The notes: generated by a model from the letters alone, not told the origin. Shown: positions 15,685-24,492, counted from the first letter of the stretch. The stretch: 64,000 nt of DNA from Atopostipes sp963558565 (GCA_963558565.1 CAUWGX010000003.1:1-64000); one strand, 5' to 3'. Translations and numbers: made by a program.

Positions 15685-16035
15685 TTATTCCTCTGATTTA
15701 CTTGCTTCATTTTCTGATGGTTTTTTATTCATTTTATATTTAACAGGTCGTTTCTTCTCTCTGTAAACATAAACATTCTGAACCAGCTGGATCAATGGAC
15801 GTAAGATTAAAGAAATAGACCCTAAAAGATATAAAACTTTCCCCAGCAGTTCTGGTCCATTCAGCAAATTTGAAAGACTTCCTCCTAAATATAAAACACC
15901 GATAAGCATATCGTTGATTAAAGAAACGATGGAATAGGCATTTTGGAAATATAATTCTAAATCCCCTATTTCTACAATGATATCTTTTTTAGGTTGAGAT
16001 TCTAATTTATATTTTTTACTTCTAATTTTAACCAT
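15685..16035 (-). CDS. YrhK-like small membrane protein
   Basis: The 116-residue protein has two predicted membrane helices (about 40-56 and 64-84) around a short loop. The segments ELYFQNAYSIVSLINDMLIG and LGSISLILRPLIQLVQNV match the pattern of the YrhK domain family. The termini are basic and hydrophilic. The function of the family is unknown. I chose the ATG at 16035 with GGAGG 6 bp before it over an adjacent TTG. It is transcribed alone, convergent with tRNA-Arg. Confidence 0.65.
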   Translation of the reverse strand: MVKIRSKKYKLESQPKKDIIVEIGDLELYFQNAYSIVSLINDMLIGVLYLGGSLSNLLNGPELLGKVLYLLGSISLILRPLIQLVQNVYVYREKKRPVKYKMNKKPSENEASKSEE

Positions 16036-16192
16036 CAATACCCTCCCCCTTTTATAAAAATTAGTTTAATCAAAAAATTAAAATAGTGGATCTCTTTAGC
16101 TGTGAAGCTTCTTTCAACACTATCATTTTAATATATGGAGGCATTTTTTGCATGGATTAGCTTTAGATCTTTGTTCTTTTATTTTTAAACAC

Positions 16193-16236
16193 AAAAAAAC
16201 CGATTGTTTCTATGTATTTAAACAGAACAATCGGTT
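16193..16236 (-). terminator. hup terminator
   Basis: AACCGATTGTT (16198-16208) pairs with AACAATCGGTT (16226-16236); on the minus strand a run of T follows the stem. Confidence 0.88.
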
Positions 16237-16278
16237 ATTCCAGTAATTAATTACTGTTATGTTTTAATAAAATGCAGT

Positions 16279-16563
16279 TTAAGCATTTTCTTTAACTGCG
16301 TCTTTTAATCCTTTACCAGCTTTGAATGCTGGAACTTTTGTTGCTGGAATTTCAATTTCTTCTCCAGTTTGAGGATTACGCCCTTTACGAGCAGCACGGT
16401 CACGTACTTCAAAACTACCGAATCCGATAATTTGAACACGTTCTCCTTCTGATAAAGTTTCAGTTACAGTATCAAAAAGACTTTCTACTGCTGCAGTTGC
16501 ATCCTTTTTAGTTAAACCAGATTTTGAAGCAACTTTATCTATTAAATCTGCTTTATTAGCCAT
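16279..16563 (-). CDS. hup: DNA-binding protein HU
   Basis: HU is the main nucleoid protein of Firmicutes; it bends and wraps DNA as a dimer. The 94-residue protein shows the full pattern: MANKADLIDKVA at the N-terminus, the GFGSFEVRDRAARKGRNPQTG arm core (positions about 46-66) and the proline-tipped arm IPATKVPAFKAGK. The start is the ATG at 16563 with GGGAGG before it; the frame is open further upstream but without a ribosome site. It has its own promoter and terminator, as expected for a strongly expressed gene, and follows der. Confidence 0.97.
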   Translation of the reverse strand: MANKADLIDKVASKSGLTKKDATAAVESLFDTVTETLSEGERVQIIGFGSFEVRDRAARKGRNPQTGEEIEIPATKVPAFKAGKGLKDAVKENA

Positions 16564-16679
16564 ACTTCTACACCTCCCTAAAAAGTCCAATTCAGCGAAC
16601 ACTAAATCATACTTTTTATAATCCCATTTTTTGAGAATAAATAGGTGAAATAGTCAATTCACTCGACATTTCATTTTAA

Positions 16680-16708
16680 AAGATAACATATAACCCTTAT
16701 AACTGCAA
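16680..16708 (-). promoter_or_regulatory. hup promoter candidate
   Basis: On the minus strand TTGCAG (16708-16703), 17-bp spacer, TATCTT (16685-16680) after TGT. It gives a leader of about 110 nt. Confidence 0.55.
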
Positions 16709-16745
16709 TCTTTTTTGATGAAATAATTAGTAATTTTCTTTATTT

Positions 16746-18059
16746 TTACGTTCGCTGACGCGGAATAATTCGAAGCGGTGTCCCTTTGAAATCAAAGTTC
16801 TCACGTAATTGGTTCTCTAAAAATCTTCGATAAGAGAAATGAAGAAGCTCCACGTCATTCACAAACACAATAAATGTAGGCGGTCCAACGGCTACCTGCG
16901 TCATGTAAAACACTTTTAATCGTTTATTTTTAACGGTAGGTGCTGGATTCATCGCTAATGCATCCATTAAGACATCGTTTAGGACAGAAGACTGGATACG
17001 CTGCATACGGCTCTCATAGACTGATTTAATCATCTCTGGCAGACGGTGCAGTCTTTCCCCTGTTTCTGCCGATACGAACAGCACAGGCGCATATTCAAGG
17101 TATTTGAAGCGTCCACGAATATCTCTTTCAAAATCGCGCATCGTATGCGTGTCTTTTTCGACCGTGTCCCATTTATTGACAAGAATGATAATACTCTTGC
17201 CTTCATCATGCGCATAACTGAAAACACGTGAATCTTGCTCTCTAATCCCTTCTTCAGCATCAATCACACATAGAACAACATCCGATCGCTCAATCGCGCT
17301 AAGGGCTCTTAAAACACTGTATTTTTCCGTGTTTTCGTAAACTTTCCCTCGCTTACGAATTCCTGCTGTATCGATAATAACAAATTCTTGTCCTTCTTCA
17401 TCAATAAAAGGTGTGTCAACCGCATCGCGTGTCGTTCCTTCTTTATCCGAAACAATGACACGATTTTCTCCAAGAATTTTATTGACCAAACTTGATTTCC
17501 CAACATTCGGTTGCCCGATGACACTAAAGTTAATAATTGATTCATCATAAACATCCAAACCATCATCTTCAAAATAACTTACTACTCGGTCCAATAAATC
17601 ACCTAAACCTAACCCATGTGATCCTGAAATCGGGAAAGGTTCGTCTAAACCTAAAGCATAAAACTCATAAAGTTGTGCTCTTTGTTCAGGGTTGTCGGCT
17701 TTATTGACTGCTAAGACGACCGGTTTATTTGAACGATATAAGATTTGGGCGATACTTTCATCTAAAGGGGTAATTCCTGAACGAACATCGACAATAAAGA
17801 TAATCACATCGGCTTCTTCAATGGCGATCTCAGCCTGGCTTTTAATTTCGACGTCTAACGGATGGTTCTCTAAAGTAATCCCTCCGGTGTCGATTAAAGA
17901 AAATTCTTTTCCTAGCCATTCTCCCTGTCCATATATCCGGTCTCTCGTTACACCTGGTTCATCTTCTACGATGGAAACACGTTGTCCTACAATGCGGTTA
18001 AAAATGGTCGATTTTCCTACGTTTGGTTGTCCAACAATAGCTACTGTAGGTTTTGTCAT
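16746..18059 (-). CDS. der: Ribosome biogenesis GTPase Der (EngA)
   Basis: Der is an essential GTPase with two tandem G domains that helps join late proteins to the 50S subunit. The 437-residue protein has P-loops GQPNVGKST (10-18) and GQPNVGKSS (about 183-191), guanine motifs NKAD and NKWD, and a C-terminal KH-like domain (from about 350) ending in basic residues. Length is normal. It lies between rpsA and hup on the same strand, as in B. subtilis. Confidence 0.97.
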   Translation of the reverse strand: MTKPTVAIVGQPNVGKSTIFNRIVGQRVSIVEDEPGVTRDRIYGQGEWLGKEFSLIDTGGITLENHPLDVEIKSQAEIAIEEADVIIFIVDVRSGITPLDESIAQILYRSNKPVVLAVNKADNPEQRAQLYEFYALGLDEPFPISGSHGLGLGDLLDRVVSYFEDDGLDVYDESIINFSVIGQPNVGKSSLVNKILGENRVIVSDKEGTTRDAVDTPFIDEEGQEFVIIDTAGIRKRGKVYENTEKYSVLRALSAIERSDVVLCVIDAEEGIREQDSRVFSYAHDEGKSIIILVNKWDTVEKDTHTMRDFERDIRGRFKYLEYAPVLFVSAETGERLHRLPEMIKSVYESRMQRIQSSVLNDVLMDALAMNPAPTVKNKRLKVFYMTQVAVGPPTFIVFVNDVELLHFSYRRFLENQLRENFDFKGTPLRIIPRQRT

Positions 18060-18082
18060 CTTTTCACCAACTTTCTTTTTTA

Positions 18083-18101
18083 GAAATATATATATATATT
18101 A
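18083..18101. repeat. Short (TA)n run upstream of der
   Basis: An alternating TA tract of about 18 bp about 25 bp before the der start, in a region where der's ribosome site and promoter must lie. Such tracts can vary in length. Confidence 0.5.
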
Positions 18102-18121
18102 TTAAGCCTATACAATAATAT

Positions 18122-18163
18122 ACACCCAACTTCTTTGTTTTCGCAAATAAGTTGGGTGTTTTT
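18122..18163. terminator. Hairpin between rpsA and der
   Basis: ACACCCAACTT (18122-18132) pairs with AAGTTGGGTGT (18149-18159). The T6 run lies on the plus strand; on the minus strand, where rpsA ends, the stem is followed only by TATATTATT. It probably acts for rpsA, but the better U-tract faces the wrong way. Confidence 0.6.
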
Positions 18164-18193
18164 TAGTTTTATTCAAATATGATTAAAACTGAA

Positions 18194-19564
18194 TTATTCT
18201 TCGTCTTCATCGTCGTCTTCGAATAAGCCTTTTAATTGGTCGCCTAATTGGTCACCAATTGTAAATGCAGCTTCATCGTCTTCATCTCTTAATTGAGGTT
18301 GACGAACTTCTTGACGAGGTTCTGGACGTTGTTCTTGTTCTTGTCTTTCTGGTGCATCTTCTAAAGCTTTAATTGACAATGAAACACGTTGTGCTTCTTG
18401 GTCAACGCTTAGTACTTTCACTTCAATTTCTTCATTTTCGCTAACCACTTCATGCGGAGTATCCACATGACGATGAGCCATTTCAGAAATGTGTACTAAA
18501 CCTTCAACACCAGGTTTCAATTCAACAAAAGCACCAAAGTCAACAATACGTTTAACAATACCTGTTGTTACGGTACCAGCAGGGAATTCTTCATCTACTG
18601 TATCCCATGGTCCAGGTAATAATGCTTTAATTGATAATGAAACACGTTCACGTTCTTTATCTACGTTAAGAACTTTCACTTCAATTTCTTCGCCAACAGT
18701 GAGTTTATCTTCTGGATGATCCACATGTTCATGAGCAATCTCAGAAATGTGAACAAGTCCATCAATTCCACCTAAGTCAACGAACGCACCAAAGTTTGTT
18801 AAACGAACAACTGTACCAGTGACTGTTGAACCTTCTTCTAATTGTTCAAGAGCCTCTTCACGTTTAACTTCTTCTTCAGCTTCTAGTAACTCACGACGTG
18901 ATAAAATGAGTTGTCTATTTTGAGGATCAATTTCGATAATCTTAAATTCATAAGTATTACCTTCGAATTGTGATAAATCACGAACAAAACGAGTATCCAA
19001 TTGAGATGCCGGAACGAATCCTCTAACACCTAAATCAACGGTTACTCCGCCTTTAACTACGCGATTCACTTCAGCTTCTACTGTTTCATCGTTATCGAAT
19101 TTCTCTTGAAGTTCATCCCAAACTTCACGTTGATCTACACGTTTTTTAGATAGGATAAAGCTTCCTTCTTCTTTATCGCTAACGATACGTAAAACAGTCA
19201 CGCGGATGCGATCGTCTATTTCTACTTCTTCAGAAGGGTCATCTACATGTTTTGTAGATAGTTCACGAATTGGAATATATCCTTCGTGACCAGTGTCTAA
19301 GCCAACAACAACATTTTTGTCGTCATCAATCGCTAAGACTACACCTTCAACGATGTCACCTGGTTTTACTTCAACAGATGCATCTAAAGCTTCAGACATG
19401 CTCTCTACGTCTGCTTCTTCATCCTCTTCCTCATCAACAGTAGTTTCTTCTGTTGCTTCTGAATCAGCTGATTCTTCAACTGTATCTTCAGTTGGTTCTT
19501 GCTCAACAGTTTCTTCTACTTCTTCTTCGTTTACTTCTAGATCTTTATTTTCATTTTCTGACAT
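18194..19564 (-). CDS. rpsA: 30S ribosomal protein S1 homologue, four S1 domains
   Basis: The 456-residue protein carries an acidic N-terminal tail (about 1-55, almost all Glu, Asp, Thr, Ser), then four S1 RNA-binding domains (beginning near 72, 155, 242 and 327, each with a G-x-V-x3-G pattern such as GTVVRLTNFGAFVDL) and an acidic, Gln-rich C-terminus. Firmicutes S1 proteins have four domains against six in Escherichia and bind mRNA rather than being a strict ribosomal component. I start at the ATG at 19564; a GTG two codons upstream is nearer to GGGAGG and is possible. It follows cmk, the usual cmk-rpsA order. Confidence 0.92.
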   Translation of the reverse strand: MSENENKDLEVNEEEVEETVEQEPTEDTVEESADSEATEETTVDEEEDEEADVESMSEALDASVEVKPGDIVEGVVLAIDDDKNVVVGLDTGHEGYIPIRELSTKHVDDPSEEVEIDDRIRVTVLRIVSDKEEGSFILSKKRVDQREVWDELQEKFDNDETVEAEVNRVVKGGVTVDLGVRGFVPASQLDTRFVRDLSQFEGNTYEFKIIEIDPQNRQLILSRRELLEAEEEVKREEALEQLEEGSTVTGTVVRLTNFGAFVDLGGIDGLVHISEIAHEHVDHPEDKLTVGEEIEVKVLNVDKERERVSLSIKALLPGPWDTVDEEFPAGTVTTGIVKRIVDFGAFVELKPGVEGLVHISEMAHRHVDTPHEVVSENEEIEVKVLSVDQEAQRVSLSIKALEDAPERQEQEQRPEPRQEVRQPQLRDEDDEAAFTIGDQLGDQLKGLFEDDDEDEE

Positions 19565-19700
19565 CTTCACTGTGCCTCCCAATACCATCAATATGTATAT
19601 CTTAACATAGTATATAATAATTTTCACGTAAAAACTACTATATTCTTAAGTTTTCTCTCTATTTGTACCTTTTTCTCATAAATTCTTCACTTTAAAATGT

Positions 19701-20381
19701 TCATTTTTTATATTTTTCATCAATAATTTCTTTACATTTTTCGACAACTTCTGTAATCGATAAACTTGTCGTGTCCAAACGAATCGCATCTTTTGCTTGT
19801 TTCAATGGAGAAACCTCTCGATTGGAATCATATTCATCGCGGTCTTGTATTTCTTGCTTCAGACGTTCAAAATCGGAATCAATCCCTTTTTCTTTGTGTT
19901 CTAAATATCTTCTTTCCGCACGTTCTTCTACACTCGCCACAAGAAATATTTTAATTTCTGCCTGCGGTAACACTGTTGTGCCGATATCTCTTCCATCCAT
20001 GACGACCCCTGTATTTTCCGCAATGTCTTGCTGTCGCTGGACCAGTTCTTCTCGAACCTTTGAAAAAGAAGAGACCACCGAGACATTATTTGTTACATCA
20101 TTTTGACGAATGGCCTCTGTTACGTCTTCATCATTCGCAAAAACAAGTTGTCCATCGGCTTGTTTTGCAAAAGTAATCTTTATGTCATCTAAAAGCTCAA
20201 TTAATCTTTCTTCATCGTTTACAGGGACATTATTTTTTAACGCTAAATAAGTCAATGTGCGGTACATTGCTCCAGTATCCACATAAACAAGCTGATAATC
20301 ATCGGCTAATATTTTTGCAATGGTACTTTTCCCTGAAGAAGCTGGACCATCAATTGCGATGCTAAAATTTGAATAAACCAC
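19701..20381 (-). CDS. cmk: Cytidylate kinase
   Basis: Cmk phosphorylates CMP and dCMP with ATP. The 226-residue protein has the P-loop GPASSGKST at 12-20, the CMP-binding signature MDGRDIGTTV and a lid-like segment rich in Arg (ERAERRYLEHKEKG). The start is GTG with GAGGG upstream. It lies between the LysM gene (24 bp) and rpsA on the same strand and is probably co-transcribed with them. Confidence 0.96.
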   Translation of the reverse strand: MVYSNFSIAIDGPASSGKSTIAKILADDYQLVYVDTGAMYRTLTYLALKNNVPVNDEERLIELLDDIKITFAKQADGQLVFANDEDVTEAIRQNDVTNNVSVVSSFSKVREELVQRQQDIAENTGVVMDGRDIGTTVLPQAEIKIFLVASVEERAERRYLEHKEKGIDSDFERLKQEIQDRDEYDSNREVSPLKQAKDAIRLDTTSLSITEVVEKCKEIIDEKYKK

Positions 20382-20405
20382 TTTTACTTTGCCCTCATCT
20401 CCACA

Positions 20406-21074
20406 TTATTCTACTTGCAACACTTGTCCAACGGAAACATTTTGATCGCTTAGACCATTCAATGCCATCAATTCTTCCGTTGACATTCCATGATTTAAAG
20501 CAATTCGATATAAATTATCTCCTGGTTGAACAGTGTAAGTTGAGCCGCCTTCAGCAGGAGCTGTTGGTTGCTCTGGTTCAGGTTCCGGTTCAGGTTCCGG
20601 CTCTGGTTCTGGTTGGGGTTCAGGTTCGGGTTCCGGCTCTGGTTCCGGCTCTGGTTCCGGCTCTGGTTCCGGTTCCGGCTCCGGCTCTGGTTCGGGTTCT
20701 GGCTCTGGTTCAGGCTCCGGCTCTGGTTCGGGCTCCGGCTCTGGTTCCGGTTCAGACTCTGCTTCAGCTTCAGGTTCCTCTTCCGGTTCTTCTGTATCCT
20801 TTTTATTTTCGACGGTTTCAATTTCTGGTTCTTCTGCCACAGGCGGTTGGTCTCCTGCATGGTTTGAATACCAAACATAATAAAAAATAGTTGCTAAGAT
20901 TAAAACAGCTAAAAATATGACAGTACCGGTAAGCATAGGAGACATTCCGTCTCCGCCGTTTCTTTTTTCATTTCTAGAACGTTCACTTCTAGAAACGTAT
21001 TCTAAATCTTCATAGTCTTCATCAAATCGTTTAGACCAAATCTCTTCATCTGACGATTTTCTTCTTCTACTCAT
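20406..21074 (-). CDS. LysM cell-wall protein on a Pro-Glu rod (YpbE-like)
   Basis: The 222-residue protein has four parts: a charged cytoplasmic head (1-45), a single membrane helix (about 46-66, GTVIFLAVLILATIFYY), a long EP dipeptide repeat of about 30 units, and a C-terminal LysM domain (TYTVQPGDNLYRIALNHGMS). LysM binds peptidoglycan; the EP repeat should form a stiff extended rod that carries it across the wall. It is therefore a wall-anchored type II membrane protein. Its position next to recQ/ypbB matches ypbE of B. subtilis. The ATG at 21074 follows GGAAGGAAG; an upstream ATG overlaps that site. Confidence 0.85.
   Translation of the reverse strand: MSRRRKSSDEEIWSKRFDEDYEDLEYVSRSERSRNEKRNGGDGMSPMLTGTVIFLAVLILATIFYYVWYSNHAGDQPPVAEEPEIETVENKKDTEEPEEEPEAEAESEPEPEPEPEPEPEPEPEPEPEPEPEPEPEPEPEPEPEPEPEPEPEPQPEPEPEPEPEPEPEQPTAPAEGGSTYTVQPGDNLYRIALNHGMSTEELMALNGLSDQNVSVGQVLQVE
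20575..20760. repeat. Hexanucleotide tandem repeat encoding (EP)n
   Basis: About 30 tandem copies of a 6-bp unit (plus strand GGTTCN or GGCTCN) encode the Pro-Glu rod of the LysM protein. Third-position changes break perfect identity, which lowers but does not remove the tendency to slip in frame. Confidence 0.9.
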
Positions 21075-21133
21075 AGGACTTCTTCCTTCCCTCATTCTTT
21101 CAAAAATATTGTAACATAATTTTTTATGAATCG

Positions 21134-22567
21134 TTATTGTTTATTATACATTACATTAAATATCGTTTGCCATGGTTTTATCGATTTTTCTTCTTTATAA
21201 ATTTTAGGACTAATGTGATTCAGTTGTTCAAATATTTTGTCCCTATCTAAACCACAGTTTGAACAGCAAGTCACTGCCGTTTCTTTTTGCTCTTCATTAA
21301 AATAATGAAGTAAATATTCTCGTTTACACTCTTTATGAAAAATATATTGGATCATGTAATTTAGCTGTTTTTCTTTTATTTCTTTTCTCTCAGCAATCGT
21401 TTCTAGAGCGCTATCCATTGATGAATGAGTTTGTATAAAATAACGAGCTAATTTAATCAAAGGATCCTCATCGAAAGTTTTCTTTTTAGAAGCGACTTGT
21501 AAAATTTCTCTAGTCGGTAAAGACTCTTCTAAAAATCTTTTTTGTATTTGTTCGTCTCCTGGTTGATGCAATAAAATAGCCAGACTTTCTTTCCCATCTC
21601 TACCTGCGCGTCCGACTTCTTGTAAATACATTTCTGGAGAATCGGGTAAATGATAATGAATAATAAAGCGAATATCTTTTTTATCAAATCCCATCCCAAA
21701 AGCACTGGTTGCGCAAATAATTTGTAGTTCATCTTGCAAAAATTGTTGTTGAATTTTCACTTTATCATCCGCTTCAATCTCTGAGTGATAGAGACCGACT
21801 TTTATTTTATATTGTTCACGCAACACTTCCGCTGTTTGTTCGGCCATTTTTTTGCTCATAAAATAAATAATCCCTGGTCCTTGAATATGTTGAATATAAT
21901 AAAGTATTTTCTCTAATTTATTCCCCGGGCAATATTCAACAATATATTTAATTTCAGGCCGGTCCACCGATAAGACGACTTGCTCCGTCCTCTCAAGGCT
22001 CAAACCCAGAAATTGAATAATCTCTTGTCGGACTTGGGCCGTAGCTGTCGCCGTCAACGCCATGGTTGTCGGATTTCCTAATTGTTTTCGAACATCCGCC
22101 AGCACGAGATAATCGGGTCTAAAATCTGTTCCCCAATGCGAAATACAATGCGCTTCATCCACCACAAATAAACAAATCTTGATTCTTCTTAACGCTTGGA
22201 GCACTTCCTTATTTTGGAGCATTTCGGGCGAAGTGTAAATAAAACGATATTGTTCAATTTGCTGAAAAATTCGTCTTCTTTCAGAATAAGAAGTTAAGCT
22301 ATTTAAAGCAACCACGCGCTTTTCACCTTGCAAACGTAAATTTTCAACTTGATCTTGCATTAAGGAAAGAAGTGGCGACACCACTAAAGTCGTTCCTGCT
22401 TGCAAATAAGCAGGTAATTGATAACAGAGTGATTTTCCCATACCTGTCGGCAGCATCACTAACGTGTCTCTCCCAGCCAGGACCGATTCAATCGCTTCTT
22501 CTTGTCCCGGACGAAAAGAAGGATGACCAAATTTTTCGTTTAAAATTTCTTGCAACTTATGGGTCAT
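21134..22567 (-). CDS. recQ: ATP-dependent DNA helicase RecQ
   Basis: RecQ unwinds DNA 3'-5' in recombination and fork repair. The 477-residue protein has Walker A TGMGKS, the DEAH box followed by CISHWGTDFRP, helicase motif VI QEVGRAGRDG, and the RecQ-Ct zinc-binding region (cysteines in CKREY and CCSNCGLD). It ends shortly after, so it lacks an HRDC domain, like the short RecQ of B. subtilis. I start at the ATG at 22567; the frame is open upstream. The start lies within the 3' end of ypbB (11-bp overlap), so translation is coupled. Confidence 0.95.
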   Translation of the reverse strand: MTHKLQEILNEKFGHPSFRPGQEEAIESVLAGRDTLVMLPTGMGKSLCYQLPAYLQAGTTLVVSPLLSLMQDQVENLRLQGEKRVVALNSLTSYSERRRIFQQIEQYRFIYTSPEMLQNKEVLQALRRIKICLFVVDEAHCISHWGTDFRPDYLVLADVRKQLGNPTTMALTATATAQVRQEIIQFLGLSLERTEQVVLSVDRPEIKYIVEYCPGNKLEKILYYIQHIQGPGIIYFMSKKMAEQTAEVLREQYKIKVGLYHSEIEADDKVKIQQQFLQDELQIICATSAFGMGFDKKDIRFIIHYHLPDSPEMYLQEVGRAGRDGKESLAILLHQPGDEQIQKRFLEESLPTREILQVASKKKTFDEDPLIKLARYFIQTHSSMDSALETIAERKEIKEKQLNYMIQYIFHKECKREYLLHYFNEEQKETAVTCCSNCGLDRDKIFEQLNHISPKIYKEEKSIKPWQTIFNVMYNKQ

Positions 22568-23621
22568 TTTGTCGCATCCTCTCCAACTCAACTAAGCGGT
22601 AATGCATAAATTCAAGCGTTTCTTTTTCTTGCATCGCTTGTCGATAATGATAATTCTCTTCTTCTTCAAAACGTTTATTTAAGTATTGATAAATCGGTGT
22701 GGGCACAAAACTTTGATAAGGAAAGTTGTTGAATACAAAAGCCATCTCTAAAATATGCTCTCGAACGGTATTTTCTTTAATTGAGCGGACATTAGCAATT
22801 TTAGGAATGGTATAACCTTTTTTCAACAATTGATAAGTATCTTTTGTACTTGCAGAAAGCCCTAAGTTTGTTGCTAAATGGAGTTGTTTTAAAATCATAT
22901 TCAGTAAAACCAACGGTGAGGAATTCTTTTGCACGAGCGTGATCACCGTTTCCAGAATATCTTGCAAATAAAAATCGAACGCTAGCAACTCCATTTGTAA
23001 CTTTTCAGCTATTTGTGCTTTAGTTTCTCCAAGGATGTGGTGACCCGTTAATAAATTCGCTAATACATTCGCTTGTTTTTCTTCTAACCGTTCAAATAAA
23101 AACTGTTGTTCTCCGGACCATTGTTTTAAAAGCGTTTCTTTTTTATCTTTTTGTCCTTGAAATAACAACCGAATATTTTCTTGATAATAAGGATGTTTAA
23201 TCACAGGGACATATTGCGTATTGTGATAGCTGAACTCTGAAAAAACTTGCGTAAATAATTGTAATTGATTCCAAAAAGGGAGCCGTACATTTGTGTATGT
23301 AAACGTTTTTATATTTTGAGGGTAATAATGTGTTTCAAAATACAAATGGCACTCTTCCGCCCCTTTATTCGTTAAAAGATAACCTTTCTTTTCTTCCTGA
23401 AGATACTGTTTTTGTAATAAAAGCTGGAGCGTTTGTTGCAAGTCTTGTCGAGTGATGGATGTATTGTATGAAAAACCGTGGTGCCATTGATTGGCTTCCA
23501 TCATATAAAACATCGAGGGGGTTCTTTTTCCTTGAAAGACATGCAAAAGTTGCGAAGTAGTTACGGGTCGTTCTTGATTAAAGTAACTTAAAATATAGTA
23601 AAACCAATACTCTCCACGCAT
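22557..23621 (-). CDS. ypbB: YpbB-like helix-turn-helix protein of the recQ operon
   Basis: The 354-residue protein begins MRGEYWFYYIL and carries a first helical, winged-helix-like region (about 25-85) and a C-terminal helix-turn-helix of the HTH_40 type (LLKKGYTIPKIANVRSIKEN, about 283-302), the domain found in B. subtilis YpbB and at the end of some RecQ helicases. YpbB is always beside recQ, which suggests a partner or accessory DNA-binding subunit; that is inference. Start at 23621 is supported by AAAGGAGG. Its stop overlaps the recQ start. Confidence 0.8.
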   Translation of the reverse strand: MRGEYWFYYILSYFNQERPVTTSQLLHVFQGKRTPSMFYMMEANQWHHGFSYNTSITRQDLQQTLQLLLQKQYLQEEKKGYLLTNKGAEECHLYFETHYYPQNIKTFTYTNVRLPFWNQLQLFTQVFSEFSYHNTQYVPVIKHPYYQENIRLLFQGQKDKKETLLKQWSGEQQFLFERLEEKQANVLANLLTGHHILGETKAQIAEKLQMELLAFDFYLQDILETVITLVQKNSSPLVLLNMILKQLHLATNLGLSASTKDTYQLLKKGYTIPKIANVRSIKENTVREHILEMAFVFNNFPYQSFVPTPIYQYLNKRFEEEENYHYRQAMQEKETLEFMHYRLVELERMRQNDP

Positions 23622-23693
23622 GATACGACTCCTCCTTTCCAGCAGTGTTTTCTTTATTGTACTAGTTTTAAGGATAAATATGAAGCATTCAAA

Positions 23694-23757
23694 GAAAAAA
23701 GACTGATCAATAGTCCTTGATTTAAGATACAAATCAAAGACTAAGTAACCAGTCTTT
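23694..23757 (-). terminator. ribU terminator, long imperfect hairpin
   Basis: On the minus strand AAAGACTGGT pairs with ATCAGTCTTT, and inner arms TAGTCTTTGATTT and AAATCAAGGACTA pair around a short loop; TTTTTTC follows. Confidence 0.8.
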
Positions 23758-23784
23758 ACTATTTAGTATTTAACGTTTAATGTT

Positions 23785-24378
23785 TTAAGACACTTGAACC
23801 GCAATAGGATCATATTCATCGCGAATTTTCTCTAAATAGCCATAAAGCTTAGAGAAAAGTAGGAAGAATACAATGGAAACAAAGATCCCTTTCAATAAAT
23901 TAAATGGAATCACTGAAATCGCCAAATATTCACGCATAGGACCGACACTAAAGCCCATAACTTTCATATATAAAGGCGCGATGAATGCCCAGTTCAGCAC
24001 AGATAAGGTAATCGTTAAGGAAATGGTTCCTAGACTACTTGCCAGTAGTGTACGTTTCATATTTGGTTTGTAGTCTTTAATCAGGTAATAAATCGGTAAG
24101 GTATATGAGATAGTAGCTAAAAATGCTGCTGTATCCCCAATTGGAAAGCCTGCTTCTCCCCCACTCATTACATAAGAAAGTAAAGAACGGACAGCGGCAA
24201 TCGCAATTCCCGCTAAGGGTCCAAAGACATACATTCCTAATAAAATAGGCACATCACTAAAATCTACTTTTAAAAAAGGCGCCCAAGCCAGTAAAGGAAA
24301 GGAAAATCTAGAAATAATCCATGCGAGAGCTGCCAAAATACCTACAACAACGATCTTTCTTGTACGTTTATCAATCAT
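23785..24378 (-). CDS. ribU: Riboflavin ECF transporter substrate-binding subunit RibU
   Basis: RibU is the membrane S-component that binds riboflavin and works with the shared EcfA-A'-T energy module, which is not in this window. The 197-residue protein has about six membrane helices and typical S-component features (WIISRFSFPLL at the start, LGMYVFGPLAGIAIAAVRSLL at 47-67, then GGEAGFPIGDTAAF). The FMN riboswitch directly upstream independently supports the substrate. It has its own promoter and terminator. Confidence 0.95.
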   Translation of the reverse strand: MIDKRTRKIVVVGILAALAWIISRFSFPLLAWAPFLKVDFSDVPILLGMYVFGPLAGIAIAAVRSLLSYVMSGGEAGFPIGDTAAFLATISYTLPIYYLIKDYKPNMKRTLLASSLGTISLTITLSVLNWAFIAPLYMKVMGFSVGPMREYLAISVIPFNLLKGIFVSIVFFLLFSKLYGYLEKIRDEYDPIAVQVS

Positions 24379-24454
24379 TAAAAATCCTCCTATAATTTTT
24401 TGCCGTTTTACAGCAATCTAAATTAAAAGGATTCATCTATTGAGGAGAGCTAAT

Positions 24455-24492
24455 AAAAAAAGCCTATTTATTATCTTCGGGATAATAAATAG
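24455..24492 (-). terminator. Regulatory terminator of the FMN riboswitch
   Basis: On the minus strand CTATTTATTATC, loop CCGAA, GATAATAAATAG (24492-24464), followed by GCTTTTTTT. It lies between the aptamer and ribU and is the expected expression platform: FMN binding should favour this stop. Confidence 0.9.

Noticed and set aside
17692..18105. Plus-strand frame of 137 codons opposite der
   Set aside because: Antisense to the conserved GTPase P-loop region; no ribosome site or family resemblance.
20575..20760. Tandem repeat as a CRISPR array or VNTR outside genes
   Set aside because: Units are contiguous 6-mers with no spacers, and they are in frame inside the LysM gene.
20369..20890. Long plus-strand frame rich in Val, Pro, Ala and Leu across the EP repeat, and other frames there
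   Set aside because: These are the complement or shifted frames of the hexanucleotide repeat; composition follows from the repeat, there is no ribosome site, and the minus-strand frame has real domains.
20970..21000. GAACGTTC words resembling an SOS box
   Set aside because: The half sites are not separated by four bases, and the site is within the LysM gene.
23290..23310. cre-like word TGTAAACGTTTTTA
   Set aside because: Lies deep in the ypbB coding region and lacks the 3' CA half; far from any promoter.
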